Notes under the pieces: model-generated
Databases searched by the model: none
What the model was told of the DNA's origin: nothing
What the model saw: only the letters and a program-made list of their open reading frames with translations
Part shown: positions 9,118 to 17,857 of the stretch, one piece after another
Position numbering within the stretch: the stretch's first letter is position 1
How the letters are laid out: every line of letters begins with the position of its first letter
Position numbers and translations under genes: made by a program
NCBI RefSeq assembly: GCF_015461835.1
Contig: NZ_JACOPX010000002.1
Location: forward strand, 62,001 to 126,000
DNA from: Pseudomonas neuropathica
GTDB taxonomy: Bacteria; Pseudomonadota; Gammaproteobacteria; Pseudomonadales; Pseudomonadaceae
Reading direction: 5' to 3'
DNA length: 64,000 bases

Positions 9118-10359
9118 ATGGACGGTTTGCCCCTAGGGCCGATGCTCGCGGTATTTGTCCTGCTGATTTTATGGTCGGGGCTGTTTACCGCCGTCGAAAT
9201 CGCGCAGCAGCACCTGCTCGCGCAACGCATCGCCTCGCGCGCCAGCGATAAGCCGCTGGCGAAGCTGAGCTTCCCGCTCGACAGCCTTATTCTCTGCAAC
9301 ACCCTGTGCCGCGCTCTCGCGGTCGTCATCGCGACACTGCTGGCGATTTTCCTCTGCGAAGAAAACGGCCCATGGGCTGCGTGCCTCGGTGCCGGCGCCA
9401 TTCTGCTGGTGTTTGCCGATTACTTCCCGCGTACCGTCGCTCAACGTTATCCCGACGCGGTGCTGGCGTTCGGCAACACCTTGCTGGCCGTGCCGCTGAA
9501 AATCATTTACCCGTTTGCCTGGCTGTTCAGCCGTATCAGCGGTTTGCTGATGAGTCCGTTTGCTCGCAAAGTTCAGGTCGTGCAGCAAAGCGAAGATGAC
9601 TCGCCTGCCGATCGTTACGAGGATCCAGAGCATCCAGTGCGCGCGCACCCGGTCTCAGGCATTCATGCGCTGGACAATATTACGGTCAACGACATTCTGG
9701 TGCCGCGCAGTGACGTCGACGGCATCAACCTCGATGACTCGATCGAAGAAATCATCGAACAACTGCGGCATAACAAGCGCACACGCCTGCCGGTGTTCCA
9801 TAGCGACATCAATCAGGTTGAAGCGGTGCTCAACACCCGGCAGATCCGGCACCTGCTGAACAACGGCGATCTGTCGCGCGAAGCGCTGCTGGCCGCCAGT
9901 TACGAACCGTACTTCGTGCCGGAAAGCACGCCGCTGCAACTGCAACTGCTGAACTTCCACAAGCAACAACGCCGCCTCGGCATGGTGGTCGACGAGTACG
10001 GCGAAGTGCTTGGCATCGTCACTCTGGAAGACATTCTCGAAGAAATAGTCGGCGAGTTTGAAAGCGAGCACAGCCTGGATAATCCGCATATTCATCCGCA
10101 GGGCGATGGCCGCATGGTCATTGACGGCGCCGCGTCGATCCGCGAGCTGAACAAGTGCCTGGGTTGGCATTTGCCGAGCGATGGGCCGAAAACGCTGAAT
10201 GGGCTGGTGACTGAAGCATTGGAGACGATTCCGGAAAGTGCCGTTTGCTTGAAGATCGGGCGTTATCGGCTGGAGATTCTTGAGACTGAAGAGAACCGGG
10301 TTAGCAAAGTGCTGATTTGGCATACCTCTTCTGTGCCTGCTTTGGTGCCTGCCCGATAA
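9118..10359 (+). CDS. CNNM/CorC-family transmembrane protein (YfjD-like)
   Basis: Membrane protein with an N-terminal CNNM (DUF21) transmembrane domain (about residues 1-150, four hydrophobic stretches), a pair of CBS domains (VNDILVPRSDVDGINLDDS, then FHKQQRRLGMVVDEYGEVLG) and a C-terminal CorC/HlyC domain (residues about 330-405). Relatives are tied to Mg2+ or Co2+ efflux and resistance. The 413-residue length is normal and nothing is missing. It lies 12 bp downstream of the cytochrome-assembly-like gene, a pairing also found in PAO1 as I recall. Confidence 0.9.
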   Translation: MDGLPLGPMLAVFVLLILWSGLFTAVEIAQQHLLAQRIASRASDKPLAKLSFPLDSLILCNTLCRALAVVIATLLAIFLCEENGPWAACLGAGAILLVFADYFPRTVAQRYPDAVLAFGNTLLAVPLKIIYPFAWLFSRISGLLMSPFARKVQVVQQSEDDSPADRYEDPEHPVRAHPVSGIHALDNITVNDILVPRSDVDGINLDDSIEEIIEQLRHNKRTRLPVFHSDINQVEAVLNTRQIRHLLNNGDLSREALLAASYEPYFVPESTPLQLQLLNFHKQQRRLGMVVDEYGEVLGIVTLEDILEEIVGEFESEHSLDNPHIHPQGDGRMVIDGAASIRELNKCLGWHLPSDGPKTLNGLVTEALETIPESAVCLKIGRYRLEILETEENRVSKVLIWHTSSVPALVPAR

Positions 10360-10362
10360 AAA

Positions 10363-10440
10363 TCAAAAGATCGCAGCCTTCGGCAGCTCCTACATTTGAA
10401 ATGCGTTCCCATGTAGGAGCTGCCGCAGGCTGCGATCTTT
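10363..10440. repeat. REP pair, family B (GATC ends outward)
   Basis: Inverted copies of AAAAGATCGCAGC(C)-CAGCTCCTACA and its complement lie just after the CNNM stop. The remaining 10441-10660 shows no gene and no convincing promoter. Confidence 0.85.
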
Positions 10441-10660
10441 GCTCTTGTTTGATTGTTAGCCTCCTTCCTATAATCGAAACGCTTATCCAAGCCCCCGCCA
10501 AACCTTGTGCTTACCCCGCACCCAACAGGTTTCGGCCATTTCTGTTGTACTCCGGCGACTGTTCCTACCTGAAACAGCGACCGCGCCTCATCCCACATCC
10601 CTGGGTGCTCGACCATAATAATTCGCTCCAATGGAGCTCATGACTGTCAGGGATCACCGC

Positions 10661-11977
10661 ATGACGACCAGTACCGCTTACAGCGCCACCGCGCCTGCCC
10701 AACCGACCAACTCCGCCACCCGCGTGGCCACGGCAAGTTTTATCGGCACGGCCATCGAGTTCTACGACTTCTATGTTTACGCCACCGCCGCCGCTTTGGT
10801 GATCGGGCCGGTGTTCTTTCCACAGACCTCTGGCACCGCGCAGATGCTGTCGGCGTTCCTGACCTTCGGCATTGCCTTCCTCGCCCGACCGCTGGGTTCG
10901 GCGTTGTTCGGCCACTTCGGTGACCGTATCGGGCGCAAGTCGACGCTGGTTGCCTCGCTGCTGTTGATGGGCGTGTGTACGACACTGATCGGCGTGCTGC
11001 CGGGTTACGCCACCATCGGTGCCTGGGCACCGATTCTGCTGTGCGTGCTGCGCTTCGGACAGGGCCTGGGATTGGGCGGTGAATGGGGTGGCGCGGCATT
11101 GCTGGCCACGGAAAACGCGCCGAAAGGCAAACGTGCGTGGTTCGGCATGTTTCCGCAGCTCGGACCTTCGATCGGCTTTCTCGCCGCGAACGGTTTGTTC
11201 CTGACCCTGGCGATGACGCTCACGGACGAGCAGTTCCGCAGCTGGGGCTGGCGGATTCCGTTTCTGCTCAGCGCAGCGCTGGTAATGGTCGGCCTGTATG
11301 TACGCCTGAAACTCCATGAAACTCCGGTGTTCGCCAATGCCATCGCTCGCCAGGAGCGGGTGAAAATACCGCTGGTCGAGCTGTTCAGTCAGTACTGGGC
11401 ACCGACATTGCTGGGCGCGGCGGCGATGGTGGTCTGTTATGCGCTGTTCTATATCTCGACGGTGTTCTCCCTGAGTTACGGGGTTTCCACACTTGGCTAT
11501 AGCCGCGAAACCTTCCTCGGGCTGCTGTGCTTTGCCGTGCTGTTCATGGCTGCCGCGACACCTTTGTCAGCCTGGGCCAGCGACCGTTACGGGCGCAAAC
11601 CGGTGCTGATCATCGGTGGCGTGCTGGCGATTCTGTCCGGGTTCCTGATGGAGCCGTTGCTGACTCAGGGTTCGACCTGGGGCGTGGCGCTGTTTCTGTG
11701 CATCGAGCTGTTCTTGATGGGCGTAACGTTTGCGCCGATGGGGGCACTGTTGCCTGAGCTGTTTCCGACCCATGTGCGTTATACCGGCGCGTCGGCGGCG
11801 TATAACCTGGGCGGCATTGTCGGAGCCTCAGCGGCGCCATTCTTTGCGCAGAAACTGGTAGCGATGGGCGGTTTGAGTTATGTCGGCGGGTATGTGTCGG
11901 GGGCGGCGGTGCTGAGTTTGATTGCGGTGCTGTGCCTGAAGGAAACGAAGAATAACGACCTGAATCAGGTTGCCTGA
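10661..11977 (+). CDS. MFS transporter, metabolite:H+ symporter (MHS) family
   Basis: Twelve-helix symporter for a small organic metabolite in the inner membrane; the substrate cannot be assigned. The ATG at 10661 has AGGGAT 8 bp upstream and is preferred over one 30 bp earlier. The product begins MTTSTAYSATAPAQP and enters the MHS signature ATASFIGTAIEFYDFYVYAT. The inter-helix 2-3 loop HFGDRIGRKSTLVASLLLMG is intact and a second copy, ASDRYGRKPVLIIGG, opens the C-terminal half. It is a single-gene unit flanked by REP pairs of both families, with no visible regulator. Confidence 0.9.
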   Translation: MTTSTAYSATAPAQPTNSATRVATASFIGTAIEFYDFYVYATAAALVIGPVFFPQTSGTAQMLSAFLTFGIAFLARPLGSALFGHFGDRIGRKSTLVASLLLMGVCTTLIGVLPGYATIGAWAPILLCVLRFGQGLGLGGEWGGAALLATENAPKGKRAWFGMFPQLGPSIGFLAANGLFLTLAMTLTDEQFRSWGWRIPFLLSAALVMVGLYVRLKLHETPVFANAIARQERVKIPLVELFSQYWAPTLLGAAAMVVCYALFYISTVFSLSYGVSTLGYSRETFLGLLCFAVLFMAAATPLSAWASDRYGRKPVLIIGGVLAILSGFLMEPLLTQGSTWGVALFLCIELFLMGVTFAPMGALLPELFPTHVRYTGASAAYNLGGIVGASAAPFFAQKLVAMGGLSYVGGYVSGAAVLSLIAVLCLKETKNNDLNQVA

Positions 11978-11994
11978 CAGAAGATCAAAAGTTT

Positions 11995-12084
11995 CGCGAG
12001 CAGGCTCGCTCCCACAGGGTTTTGGGGTTGGTCACAGATTCTGTGTTCACCCAACCCCATGTGGGAGCGAGCCTGCTCGCGATG
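11995..12084. repeat. REP pair, family A (GGAG ends inward)
   Basis: CGCGAGCAGGCTCGCTCCCA and its inverted copy lie between the convergent MFS and purT genes. The spacer also contains the mirrored pair GGTTTTGGGGTTGG / CCAACCCC. Confidence 0.85.
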
Positions 12085-12097
12085 GACGCGACTCGGT

Positions 12098-13279
12098 TTA
12101 GAGCTCGACCACAACAGCCTGAGCAGCGCGGGTCGCCTTGGCACGAGCAGCCTCGATCGACTCATCTCGCGCCAGCGCCACGCCCATGCGGCGCTGGCCA
12201 TTCACTTCCGGCTTACCAAACAGACGCAACGCCGTATCCGGCTCGCTCAGGGCAGTGCCGAGGTTGGCGAATGCGGTCTGCGTCGACTGCCCTTCCACCA
12301 GAATCACCGCCGAAGCCGACGGCCCGAACTGACGGATCAGCGGCACCGGCAGGCCTAGAATTGCCCGAGCGTGCAGCGCGAACTGCGACAGATCCTGCGA
12401 AATCAAGGTCACCAGGCCGGTGTCATGCGGACGCGGCGAGACTTCACTGAACCACACCTGATCACCTTTGATGAACAGCTCAACGCCGAACAGACCACGG
12501 CCACCCAGCGCTTCAGTTACCGCTTTGGCAACGCGCTCGGATTCAGCCAGGGCAATCGGGCTCATGGCTTGCGGCTGCCAGGATTCCTGATAGTCGCCCT
12601 TCTCCTGACGGTGACCGACCGGCGCGCAGAACGTGGTGCCGCCGATGTGGCGCACGGTCAGCAGGGTGATCTCGTAATCGAAATCGATGAAACCTTCGAT
12701 GATCACCCGGCCTTTGCCGGCGCGACCGCCCTCTTGCGCGTAATCCCATGCTTTCTGCACGTCATCAGCGCTACGCAGCAGGCTCTGGCCTTTGCCCGAC
12801 GAACTCATGACTGGTTTGACGACGCATGGGAAGCCCAGGTCCTGAACGGCTTTGCTGTAGTCCTCGAAGGTGTCGGCAAAGTGGTACGGCGAGGTCGGCA
12901 GATCCAGCTCTTCAGCAGCCAGACGACGGATGCCTTCGCGATTCATGGTCAGTTGCGCAGCGCGCGCGGTCGGGATCACGGTGAAGCCTTCGGCTTCCAG
13001 TTCGACCAGCGTGGCGGTGGCGATCGCTTCGATTTCCGGCACGATGAAGTGCGGCTTCTCGGCTTCGATTACGGCACGCAGGGCCGCGCCGTCGAGCATG
13101 TTGATCACGTGACCGCGATGGGCAACCTGCATGGCTGGCGCATTGGCGTAGCGATCGACGGCAATCACTTCAACGCCCAGGCGTTGCAGCTCGATCACCA
13201 CTTCCTTGCCCAACTCACCACAGCCACACAGCAATACGCGGGTCGCGGTTGGCGACAATGGAGTTCCGATACGGGTCAT
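12098..13279 (-). CDS. purT: Formate-dependent GAR transformylase PurT
   Basis: ATP-grasp enzyme of purine synthesis; ligates formate to glycinamide ribonucleotide, an alternative to folate-dependent PurN. The 393 residues begin at an ATG preceded by GAGGACCTGAG. The N-terminal pre-ATP-grasp fold has [18 protein letters not shown] and the central ATP-grasp domain has [14 protein letters not shown] and [11 protein letters not shown]. The catalytic acidic cluster [16 protein letters not shown] is intact. It is a single leftward gene ending at a REP pair. Confidence 0.97.
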   Translation of the reverse strand: MTRIGTPLSPTATRVLLCGCGELGKEVVIELQRLGVEVIAVDRYANAPAMQVAHRGHVINMLDGAALRAVIEAEKPHFIVPEIEAIATATLVELEAEGFTVIPTARAAQLTMNREGIRRLAAEELDLPTSPYHFADTFEDYSKAVQDLGFPCVVKPVMSSSGKGQSLLRSADDVQKAWDYAQEGGRAGKGRVIIEGFIDFDYEITLLTVRHIGGTTFCAPVGHRQEKGDYQESWQPQAMSPIALAESERVAKAVTEALGGRGLFGVELFIKGDQVWFSEVSPRPHDTGLVTLISQDLSQFALHARAILGLPVPLIRQFGPSASAVILVEGQSTQTAFANLGTALSEPDTALRLFGKPEVNGQRRMGVALARDESIEAARAKATRAAQAVVVEL

Positions 13280-13379
13280 CTCAGGTCCTCAAAGAAGCGG
13301 ATCATCGAGGAAAGCAACGCCAGACGCGCTTTCCATGGGGAGAAAGCGCGGCATTTTACATGAACCTGAGGCTTTGGCT

Positions 13380-13847
13380 TCAGCCGGCGACGGCCTGTTT
13401 GCGCTCGCGCCAGGCCATGATCAGCCAGACGGCAGTGACGCCGGCGAATTTCGAAGCCAGAGCGGTGATGATCACCGGCGGCGTCAACAGGTCGATCATG
13501 CCGAAGAAGATGAAGGTATCGAGCGGAATACTCAGCGCCGAACTGATCCACAAGCGGTCGCGCAGCGGCCGTTTGGTGATGCTGAACACCAGCCAGTCGA
13601 TGATCTCGGACACCGCAAACGCCGTGGCACTGGCCAACGCGATCGACGGATCGGAGGTGACATAAGACAGCACCAGCGCCGCCAGCATTGCCACCAACGC
13701 ACCGTGGCCGAAACGGGTTTGCACCATGTCGCGCAACACGAACACCAAGCCGCCCCAGGCCGACCAGATGATGTCCAGGTGTGGCGCGGTGGAGAAGGCG
13801 AAGTTGATCAGCACAACGCTGCTGATGTAGGCGATGAGGAAAATCAT
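13380..13847 (-). CDS. VUT-family integral membrane protein (queuosine-precursor-transporter-like)
   Basis: Small membrane protein of 155 residues with five or six hydrophobic segments. It resembles the short VUT (vitamin uptake transporter / YhhQ-like) proteins in pseudomonads, with ASATAFAVSEIIDWLVFS and SALSIPLDTFIFFGMIDLL as the recognisable core. Some relatives import queuosine precursors; the substrate here is inferred only from that family. It lies 100 bp upstream of purT on the same strand. Older annotations of such genes as carotenoid monooxygenases have no support in the sequence. Confidence 0.75.
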   Translation of the reverse strand: MIFLIAYISSVVLINFAFSTAPHLDIIWSAWGGLVFVLRDMVQTRFGHGALVAMLAALVLSYVTSDPSIALASATAFAVSEIIDWLVFSITKRPLRDRLWISSALSIPLDTFIFFGMIDLLTPPVIITALASKFAGVTAVWLIMAWRERKQAVAG

Positions 13848-13901
13848 GGAGGTGACCTGTCAGATTGGCGCACAGATTACTGGACCCGCAGATCAAGAGC
13901 C

Positions 13902-14066
13902 ACCCCCTCACCCCAGCCCTCTCCCCCAGGGGGCGAGGGGGAAAGGGAGCCGATCTCCAAGATGTTCAAGACCTGAGTTCGACGCGGTATTTTCAGGTCG
14001 GCGTGACTCGTCCAAACAACCCGGTCAGTCCCCTCTCCCTCTGGGAGAGGGTTAGGGTGAGGGCAC
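13902..14066 (-). repeat. 165-bp dispersed element with CCCTCACCC / GGGTGAGGG inverted ends
   Basis: Read on the minus strand, it starts CCCTCACCCTAACCCTCTCC and ends in the imperfect inverse GGGAGAGGGCTGGGGTGAGG. Each end is itself a small GGGAGAGGG hairpin. The interior (GACTGACC, TGTTTGG, CGCCGAC, TGAAAATACCG, GTCGAA) recurs twice at 25680-25931. It has MITE-like structure and no coding capacity. Confidence 0.75.
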
Positions 14067-14077
14067 CCTCAAGCCGA

Positions 14078-14287
14078 TCACGATTTCGAAGGGATCATCC
14101 ACACCAACCCACTCGCCTTCGCCCGCTCATGACACAACCCCAGCACCACGCGGCGCTCGTCATTGGTCATACGGCCCCAGCGGGTGATCTCCGCGACCGT
14201 ACGCTGGCAGCCAGTACAAATGTCATCCTCATCCAGCGCACAAATATTCACGCATGGCGAGGCGACCGGTCTTTCGGCTGTGTTCAT
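14078..14287 (-). CDS. DUF1289 family protein (Fe-S-like cysteine motif)
   Basis: A 69-residue cytoplasmic protein of unknown function. It shows the DUF1289 pattern [20 protein letters not shown], four closely spaced cysteines suggesting a metal or Fe-S site, then [14 protein letters not shown]. Its ATG overlaps the stop of the gamma-carbonic-anhydrase-like gene (ATGA), so the two are probably translationally coupled. A role in a redox or carbonate-linked complex is only a guess from this pairing. Confidence 0.88.
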   Translation of the reverse strand: MNTAERPVASPCVNICALDEDDICTGCQRTVAEITRWGRMTNDERRVVLGLCHERAKASGLVWMIPSKS

Positions 14288-14808
14288 TCTTCCTGCTCAA
14301 CCAGATCGCGGGCATAACGCTGGGCGTTATGCACATAGTGGGCGGCGCTGGCTTCGAGCATCTTCTTCTGCGGCTCGGTCAGCTCGCGCACGACTTTGCC
14401 CGGCGAGCCCATCACCAGCGAACCATCCGGAATTTCCTTGCCTTCACCAATCAGCGAGTTGGCGCCAATGATGCAGTTCTTGCCGATCTTCGCGCCGTTG
14501 AGAATCACCGCGTTGATGCCGATCAGGCTGTAGTCGCCGACGGTGCAGCCGTGGAGCATGGCGTTGTGGCCGATGGTCACGCCGGTACCGATGGTCAGCG
14601 GATAGCCCATGTCGGTGTGCATCACCGTGCCATCCTGCACATTGCTGTTCTTGCCGATCAGGATCAGTTCGTTGTCGCCGCGCAACACGGCGTTGAACCA
14701 GACATTGGCGCCCTCTTCGAGTTTGACCTTGCCCACCAGTACGGCATTGGGGGCGACCCAGCTTTGTGGATGGGTCTCGACACGGGCGTCGCCCAAGCGG
14801 TATTTCAT
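14284..14808 (-). CDS. Gamma-carbonic-anhydrase-like hexapeptide-repeat protein (YrdA type)
   Basis: Left-handed beta-helix protein of the gamma-CA / YrdA group, usually a metal-binding trimer; carbonic anhydrase activity is unproven for many members. The start at 14808 follows GAGGA and begins [19 protein letters not shown], giving 174 residues. Hexapeptide repeats run through about residues 15-140 ([51 protein letters not shown]). The three expected metal-ligand histidines ([15 protein letters not shown]) are visible. It overlaps the DUF1289 gene by four bases. Confidence 0.9.
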   Translation of the reverse strand: MKYRLGDARVETHPQSWVAPNAVLVGKVKLEEGANVWFNAVLRGDNELILIGKNSNVQDGTVMHTDMGYPLTIGTGVTIGHNAMLHGCTVGDYSLIGINAVILNGAKIGKNCIIGANSLIGEGKEIPDGSLVMGSPGKVVRELTEPQKKMLEASAAHYVHNAQRYARDLVEQEE

Positions 14809-14870
14809 CTTGTTTTCCTCAGGGCTCACGGTGAATGGCCATTGTGCCGATGGCTCAGGTATTGATGCGT

Positions 14871-15470
14871 TCAAATATCAAGAAAGCTTTTCGGCGGTTG
14901 GTGCAGGCTGATCTTCGCGTCATAGAGCAGATTGATCAACTCGACGATCATGATCGCCGTCAGCCCCCAGATCTTGTACTCGCCAAAACGGTAGCTCGGC
15001 ACGTACCAGCTGCGACCCTGATAGTCGATGCGGTGCGTGTGTTCACGGGGGTCTTTACGGAAGAATTCCAGCGGCACAGTGAACACCGCAGCAATCTCGG
15101 CATCGTTGGCCAGATACTCGACAAAATCGGGGATGACGCCGACATAAGGCGTGACCTTGATGCCGTGCAGGGAGATCAGCGGACTGAGCGGGCCGATGAT
15201 TTCAACCAGGCCGGGGGGCAGGCCGATCTCTTCTTCAGCTTCGCGTAGCGCGGTGAAGATCAGGTCGGGGTCTTCCGGGTCGCGACGGCCACCGGGGAAC
15301 GCGACTTCGCCGCCGTGGGTCGAGAGCCCGCTGGCGCGCAGGGTCAGTACCAGTTCCGGCTCGTCACTGCGGGTGATCGGCACCAGAACGGCGGCCTCGG
15401 GGAAACGGGTGTCGGTCTCCAGCGTGCGCGGTGTGTGGTTGCTAACCCTATGCAGTAGCTCGTCCAGCAT
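14871..15470 (-). CDS. Nudix hydrolase, CoA pyrophosphatase-like (NudL)
   Basis: Nudix enzyme predicted to cleave coenzyme A or its thioesters into 3',5'-ADP and phosphopantetheine. The 199-residue product has the CoA-Nudix pattern: [18 protein letters not shown], then a Nudix box with [15 protein letters not shown]. The residues after the box ([17 protein letters not shown]) also fit this subfamily. First gene of a leftward trio with the gamma-CA-like and DUF1289 genes (62-bp gap, then overlap). It is divergent from a second, unrelated Nudix gene. Confidence 0.9.
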   Translation of the reverse strand: MLDELLHRVSNHTPRTLETDTRFPEAAVLVPITRSDEPELVLTLRASGLSTHGGEVAFPGGRRDPEDPDLIFTALREAEEEIGLPPGLVEIIGPLSPLISLHGIKVTPYVGVIPDFVEYLANDAEIAAVFTVPLEFFRKDPREHTHRIDYQGRSWYVPSYRFGEYKIWGLTAIMIVELINLLYDAKISLHQPPKSFLDI

Positions 15471-15617
15471 GAGTGTTCTCGATCTGTGCCTTACTCTGCA
15501 TCATGCACCAATCGTTGCAAGCGCCCAAGCCCCCGAAACCCGACGTGTCGCGAAACGACAACTTGCCGACCGGCACCGCTGCACGCCAAGATAGGCGCAG
15601 CATTCAGGAAGCCCAGC

Positions 15618-16169
15618 ATGAAATTTTGCAGCCACTGCGGTAACCCGGTCACCCAGCGCATTCCCGAAGGCGATTCGCGGCTGCGATTTGTCTGTGACAG
15701 CTGTCAGACCATTCACTATCAAAACCCCAATATCGTCGCCGGTTGCGTGCCGACCTGGGGCACGAAAGTGTTGCTCTGCCGCCGCGCCATCGAGCCGCGT
15801 CTCGGCTACTGGACCTTGCCCGCCGGCTTCATGGAGAACGGCGAGACCATCGAGCAGGCCGCCGTACGCGAAACCGCCGAAGAAGCCTGCGCCCGGGTGC
15901 GCAACCTGAGTATCTACACGCTGATCGACGTACCGCACATCAGTCAGGTGCATGTGTTCTTCCGCGCCGAACTGGTCGACCTGGACTTTGCCGCCGGCCC
16001 CGAGAGCCTCGAAGTACAACTATTCGACGAAGCCGACATTCCCTGGGACGAGCTGGCTTTCCGCACGGTGGGGCGTACCTTAGAATGCTTCTTCGCTGAT
16101 CGGCGTATCGAGACGTATCCGGTTCGGTCGGAATCGATTCCTCCGTTGGCGCAGCCGGTCATTATTTAA
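15618..16169 (+). CDS. Nudix hydrolase with N-terminal zinc ribbon
   Basis: Cytoplasmic Nudix hydrolase with a metal ribbon in front: FCSHCGNPV and FVCDSCQ provide four cysteines in the first 35 residues, followed by YQNPNIVAGCVPTW, an arrangement like NADH-pyrophosphatase-related enzymes. The Nudix box GFMENGETIEQAAVRETAEE with ACARV follows at about residues 75-100. The ATG at 15618 has AGGA upstream; the frame is open further but overlaps the divergent intergenic region. Substrate unknown; nucleotide sugars or dinucleotides are likely for the group. 183 residues. Confidence 0.88.
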   Translation: MKFCSHCGNPVTQRIPEGDSRLRFVCDSCQTIHYQNPNIVAGCVPTWGTKVLLCRRAIEPRLGYWTLPAGFMENGETIEQAAVRETAEEACARVRNLSIYTLIDVPHISQVHVFFRAELVDLDFAAGPESLEVQLFDEADIPWDELAFRTVGRTLECFFADRRIETYPVRSESIPPLAQPVII

Positions 16170-16195
16170 TCAAGACATTGGCGTGATGGCCGACA

Positions 16196-16226
16196 AAAAG
16201 ATCGCAGCCTTCGGCAGCGCCTACAT
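16196..16226. repeat. Single REP, family B
   Basis: One unpaired copy (AAAAGATCGCAGCCTTCGGC, then AGCGCCTACA) with one change from the usual CAGCTCCTACA. It has no inverted partner nearby. Confidence 0.7.
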
Positions 16227-16282
16227 GTACACATACATATAAAATGTTGGTTATCCGCGTCACTCCCTGGGGAATCGTTTCA

Positions 16283-16798
16283 ATGCGCTGGTTGCTTGCC
16301 CTGTTTTGCCTGTCGTTCGTTACCGCCTCCCAAGCGTCATTCGTGACCACCGTGACGCCGTCGAATACCCCGCTCATCGAGAAAGTCCTGGTGCTCAAAG
16401 CGGCTCATCAACTGCAGTTGATCGCCGACGGCAAGCCGTTGAAGACCTATCGCATTTCCTTGGGCAAAGGCGCGAAGAAAGGCCCGAAGCTGATAGAGGG
16501 TGACAAGCGCACGCCGGAAGGTTTCTATTGGATCGACTGGCGCAAGACCAGCGACAAATTCAATCTGTCGATGCACATTTCCTATCCGAACATCAGCGAT
16601 TCGGCCCGCGCCCGGCGTGAAGGCGTCGAGCCCGGCGGGATGATCATGATCCACGGCACGCCGGATTCGGAAGAGACCCCGGAAGACCTGTTCCACACCT
16701 TGGACTGGACTGACGGCTGCGTCGCCATGCGCAACGTTGATATGCGCGAAGTATGGAACCTGGTGCCGGACGGCACGATGGTCGAAATTCGCCCTTAA
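16283..16798 (+). CDS. L,D-transpeptidase (YkuD domain), exported
   Basis: Periplasmic YkuD-fold enzyme expected to act on peptidoglycan peptides (3-3 cross-linking or protein attachment). The start at 16283 gives a signal peptide MRWLLALFCLSFVTASQAS. The catalytic core is visible: IMIHGTPDSEETPEDL supplies His and WTDGCVAMRNVDM the nucleophilic Cys, with Asp before Gly where many members have Ser-His. The 171-residue length is that of a minimal single-domain YkuD protein. It stands alone between REP elements, with PAO1 keeping a relative at the same place as I recall. Confidence 0.88.
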   Translation: MRWLLALFCLSFVTASQASFVTTVTPSNTPLIEKVLVLKAAHQLQLIADGKPLKTYRISLGKGAKKGPKLIEGDKRTPEGFYWIDWRKTSDKFNLSMHISYPNISDSARARREGVEPGGMIMIHGTPDSEETPEDLFHTLDWTDGCVAMRNVDMREVWNLVPDGTMVEIRP

Positions 16799-16832
16799 CT
16801 TCCTCACGACCATTGGTCGGCATTAAAAAATA

Positions 16833-16920
16833 AATCAAAAAGATCGCAGCCTGCGGCAGCTCCTACAAGGGTGATACCACTCTCAACTGTAGGAGCTGCC
16901 GCAGGCTGCGATCTTTTGCT
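16833..16920. repeat. REP pair, family B (GATC ends outward)
   Basis: Inverted copies of AGATCGCAGCCTGCGGCAGC-TCCTAC around a 20-nt spacer, directly after the L,D-transpeptidase gene. Confidence 0.85.
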
Positions 16921-16937
16921 TTTCCTAGCCCACCACT

Positions 16938-17032
16938 AATACCACTTGAAACCAAACCCCCTGAATACCGCCAATTCATTAGACATGGCGTTGTTTCATC
17001 GCGTTGACATGGTATTCAAGTGGTATTAATTT
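16938..17032 (+). promoter_or_regulatory. Putative nag promoter with paired GntR operator sites
   Basis: AATACCACTTGAA (16938-16950) recurs as its exact inverse TTCAAGTGGTATT (17015-17027). The right copy is doubled as a direct repeat, TGGTATT-CAAG-TGGTATT. TTGACA at 17004-17009 is a perfect -35; 17 bp downstream is TAATTT (17027-17032), a poor -10. The right operator lies between -35 and -10, so binding would block the promoter. Two sites 77 bp apart could also allow looping. Assignment to the adjacent GntR protein is inference. Confidence 0.6.
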
Positions 17033-17085
17033 CCGTTCCACAAGCGAGCCACAACAATCCTATACTCGCGACGGAAATGCCCTCC

Positions 17086-17817
17086 ATGAACGACCTCCAT
17101 CCCCTACGCCCGGACGACTCCCAGCCGACGCCGCTGTACCTGCAGCTAGCGCGCAATCTGGAAGCAGCGATTCATGCCGGGCAGTGGAAGTCCGAACAGG
17201 CGATGCCTTCGGAACGCAACCTCAGCGAGCAACTGGGCATCTCCCGTGTGACGGCACGCAAGGCACTGGAAGTCCTGCTCGATCAGGGCCTGATTCGTCG
17301 CCTGCAAGGTTCCGGCACTTTCATCACCCCTCGCCTCGAACAACCACTGTCACGCCTTTCGGGTTTCAGCGAGATGCTGCGCCTCAAGGGCTTCGTGCCC
17401 AGTTCGCAATGGCTGGAACGCGAAATCACCCTGCCGACCCACGAAGAACTGATCCGCCTCAGCCTGTCGCCGAACGACAAGGTCGCGCGCATGAAGCGTC
17501 TGCGCAAAGCCGATGACACGGTGATGGCCATCGAAATGAGCACCCTGCCCGCCTCGATCATGCCCAAGCCGCAATTGGTCGGCGATTCGCTCTACGAATA
17601 CCTCGACGGCATCGGCAAGCCGATCGTCCGCGCCCTGCAGCACATCCAGGCGATCAACGCCTCTGACGAGTTCGCCGCACTGGTCGGCATCGCCCCCGGC
17701 ACCGCGATGCTGCTGATGACCCGGGTCGGCTACCTCGAAGACAACACTCCGATTGAAGTCACCGACACCTATTGCCGCAACGACTACTACGACTTTGTTG
17801 CAGAGCTTCGTAGATAA
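17086..17817 (+). CDS. nagR: GntR/HutC-family regulator of the nag cluster
   Basis: Transcription factor expected to repress the GlcNAc genes and release DNA on binding a phosphorylated amino sugar. The start at 17086 (MNDLHPLRPDDSQPTPLYLQ) follows GGAA; an ATG 9 bp earlier has no site. The winged helix spans about residues 15-80, with EQAMPSERNLSEQLGISRVT as the recognition region, and an UbiC/UTRA effector domain follows (GFSEMLRLKGF to the end). It is 243 residues, first gene of the rightward nag cluster and just downstream of the operator pair. Symbol by context; nagQ is also used. Confidence 0.88.
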   Translation: MNDLHPLRPDDSQPTPLYLQLARNLEAAIHAGQWKSEQAMPSERNLSEQLGISRVTARKALEVLLDQGLIRRLQGSGTFITPRLEQPLSRLSGFSEMLRLKGFVPSSQWLEREITLPTHEELIRLSLSPNDKVARMKRLRKADDTVMAIEMSTLPASIMPKPQLVGDSLYEYLDGIGKPIVRALQHIQAINASDEFAALVGIAPGTAMLLMTRVGYLEDNTPIEVTDTYCRNDYYDFVAELRR

Positions 17818-17857
17818 AGAGCTGCGTCGATAAGCGCAGTCACAAGCGAGAACCAAA

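Noticed and set aside
13834..14055. Short plus-strand frames across the CCCTCACCC element
   Set aside because: They read through a repeated non-coding element and its hairpin ends; products are low-complexity Pro/Ser/Arg.
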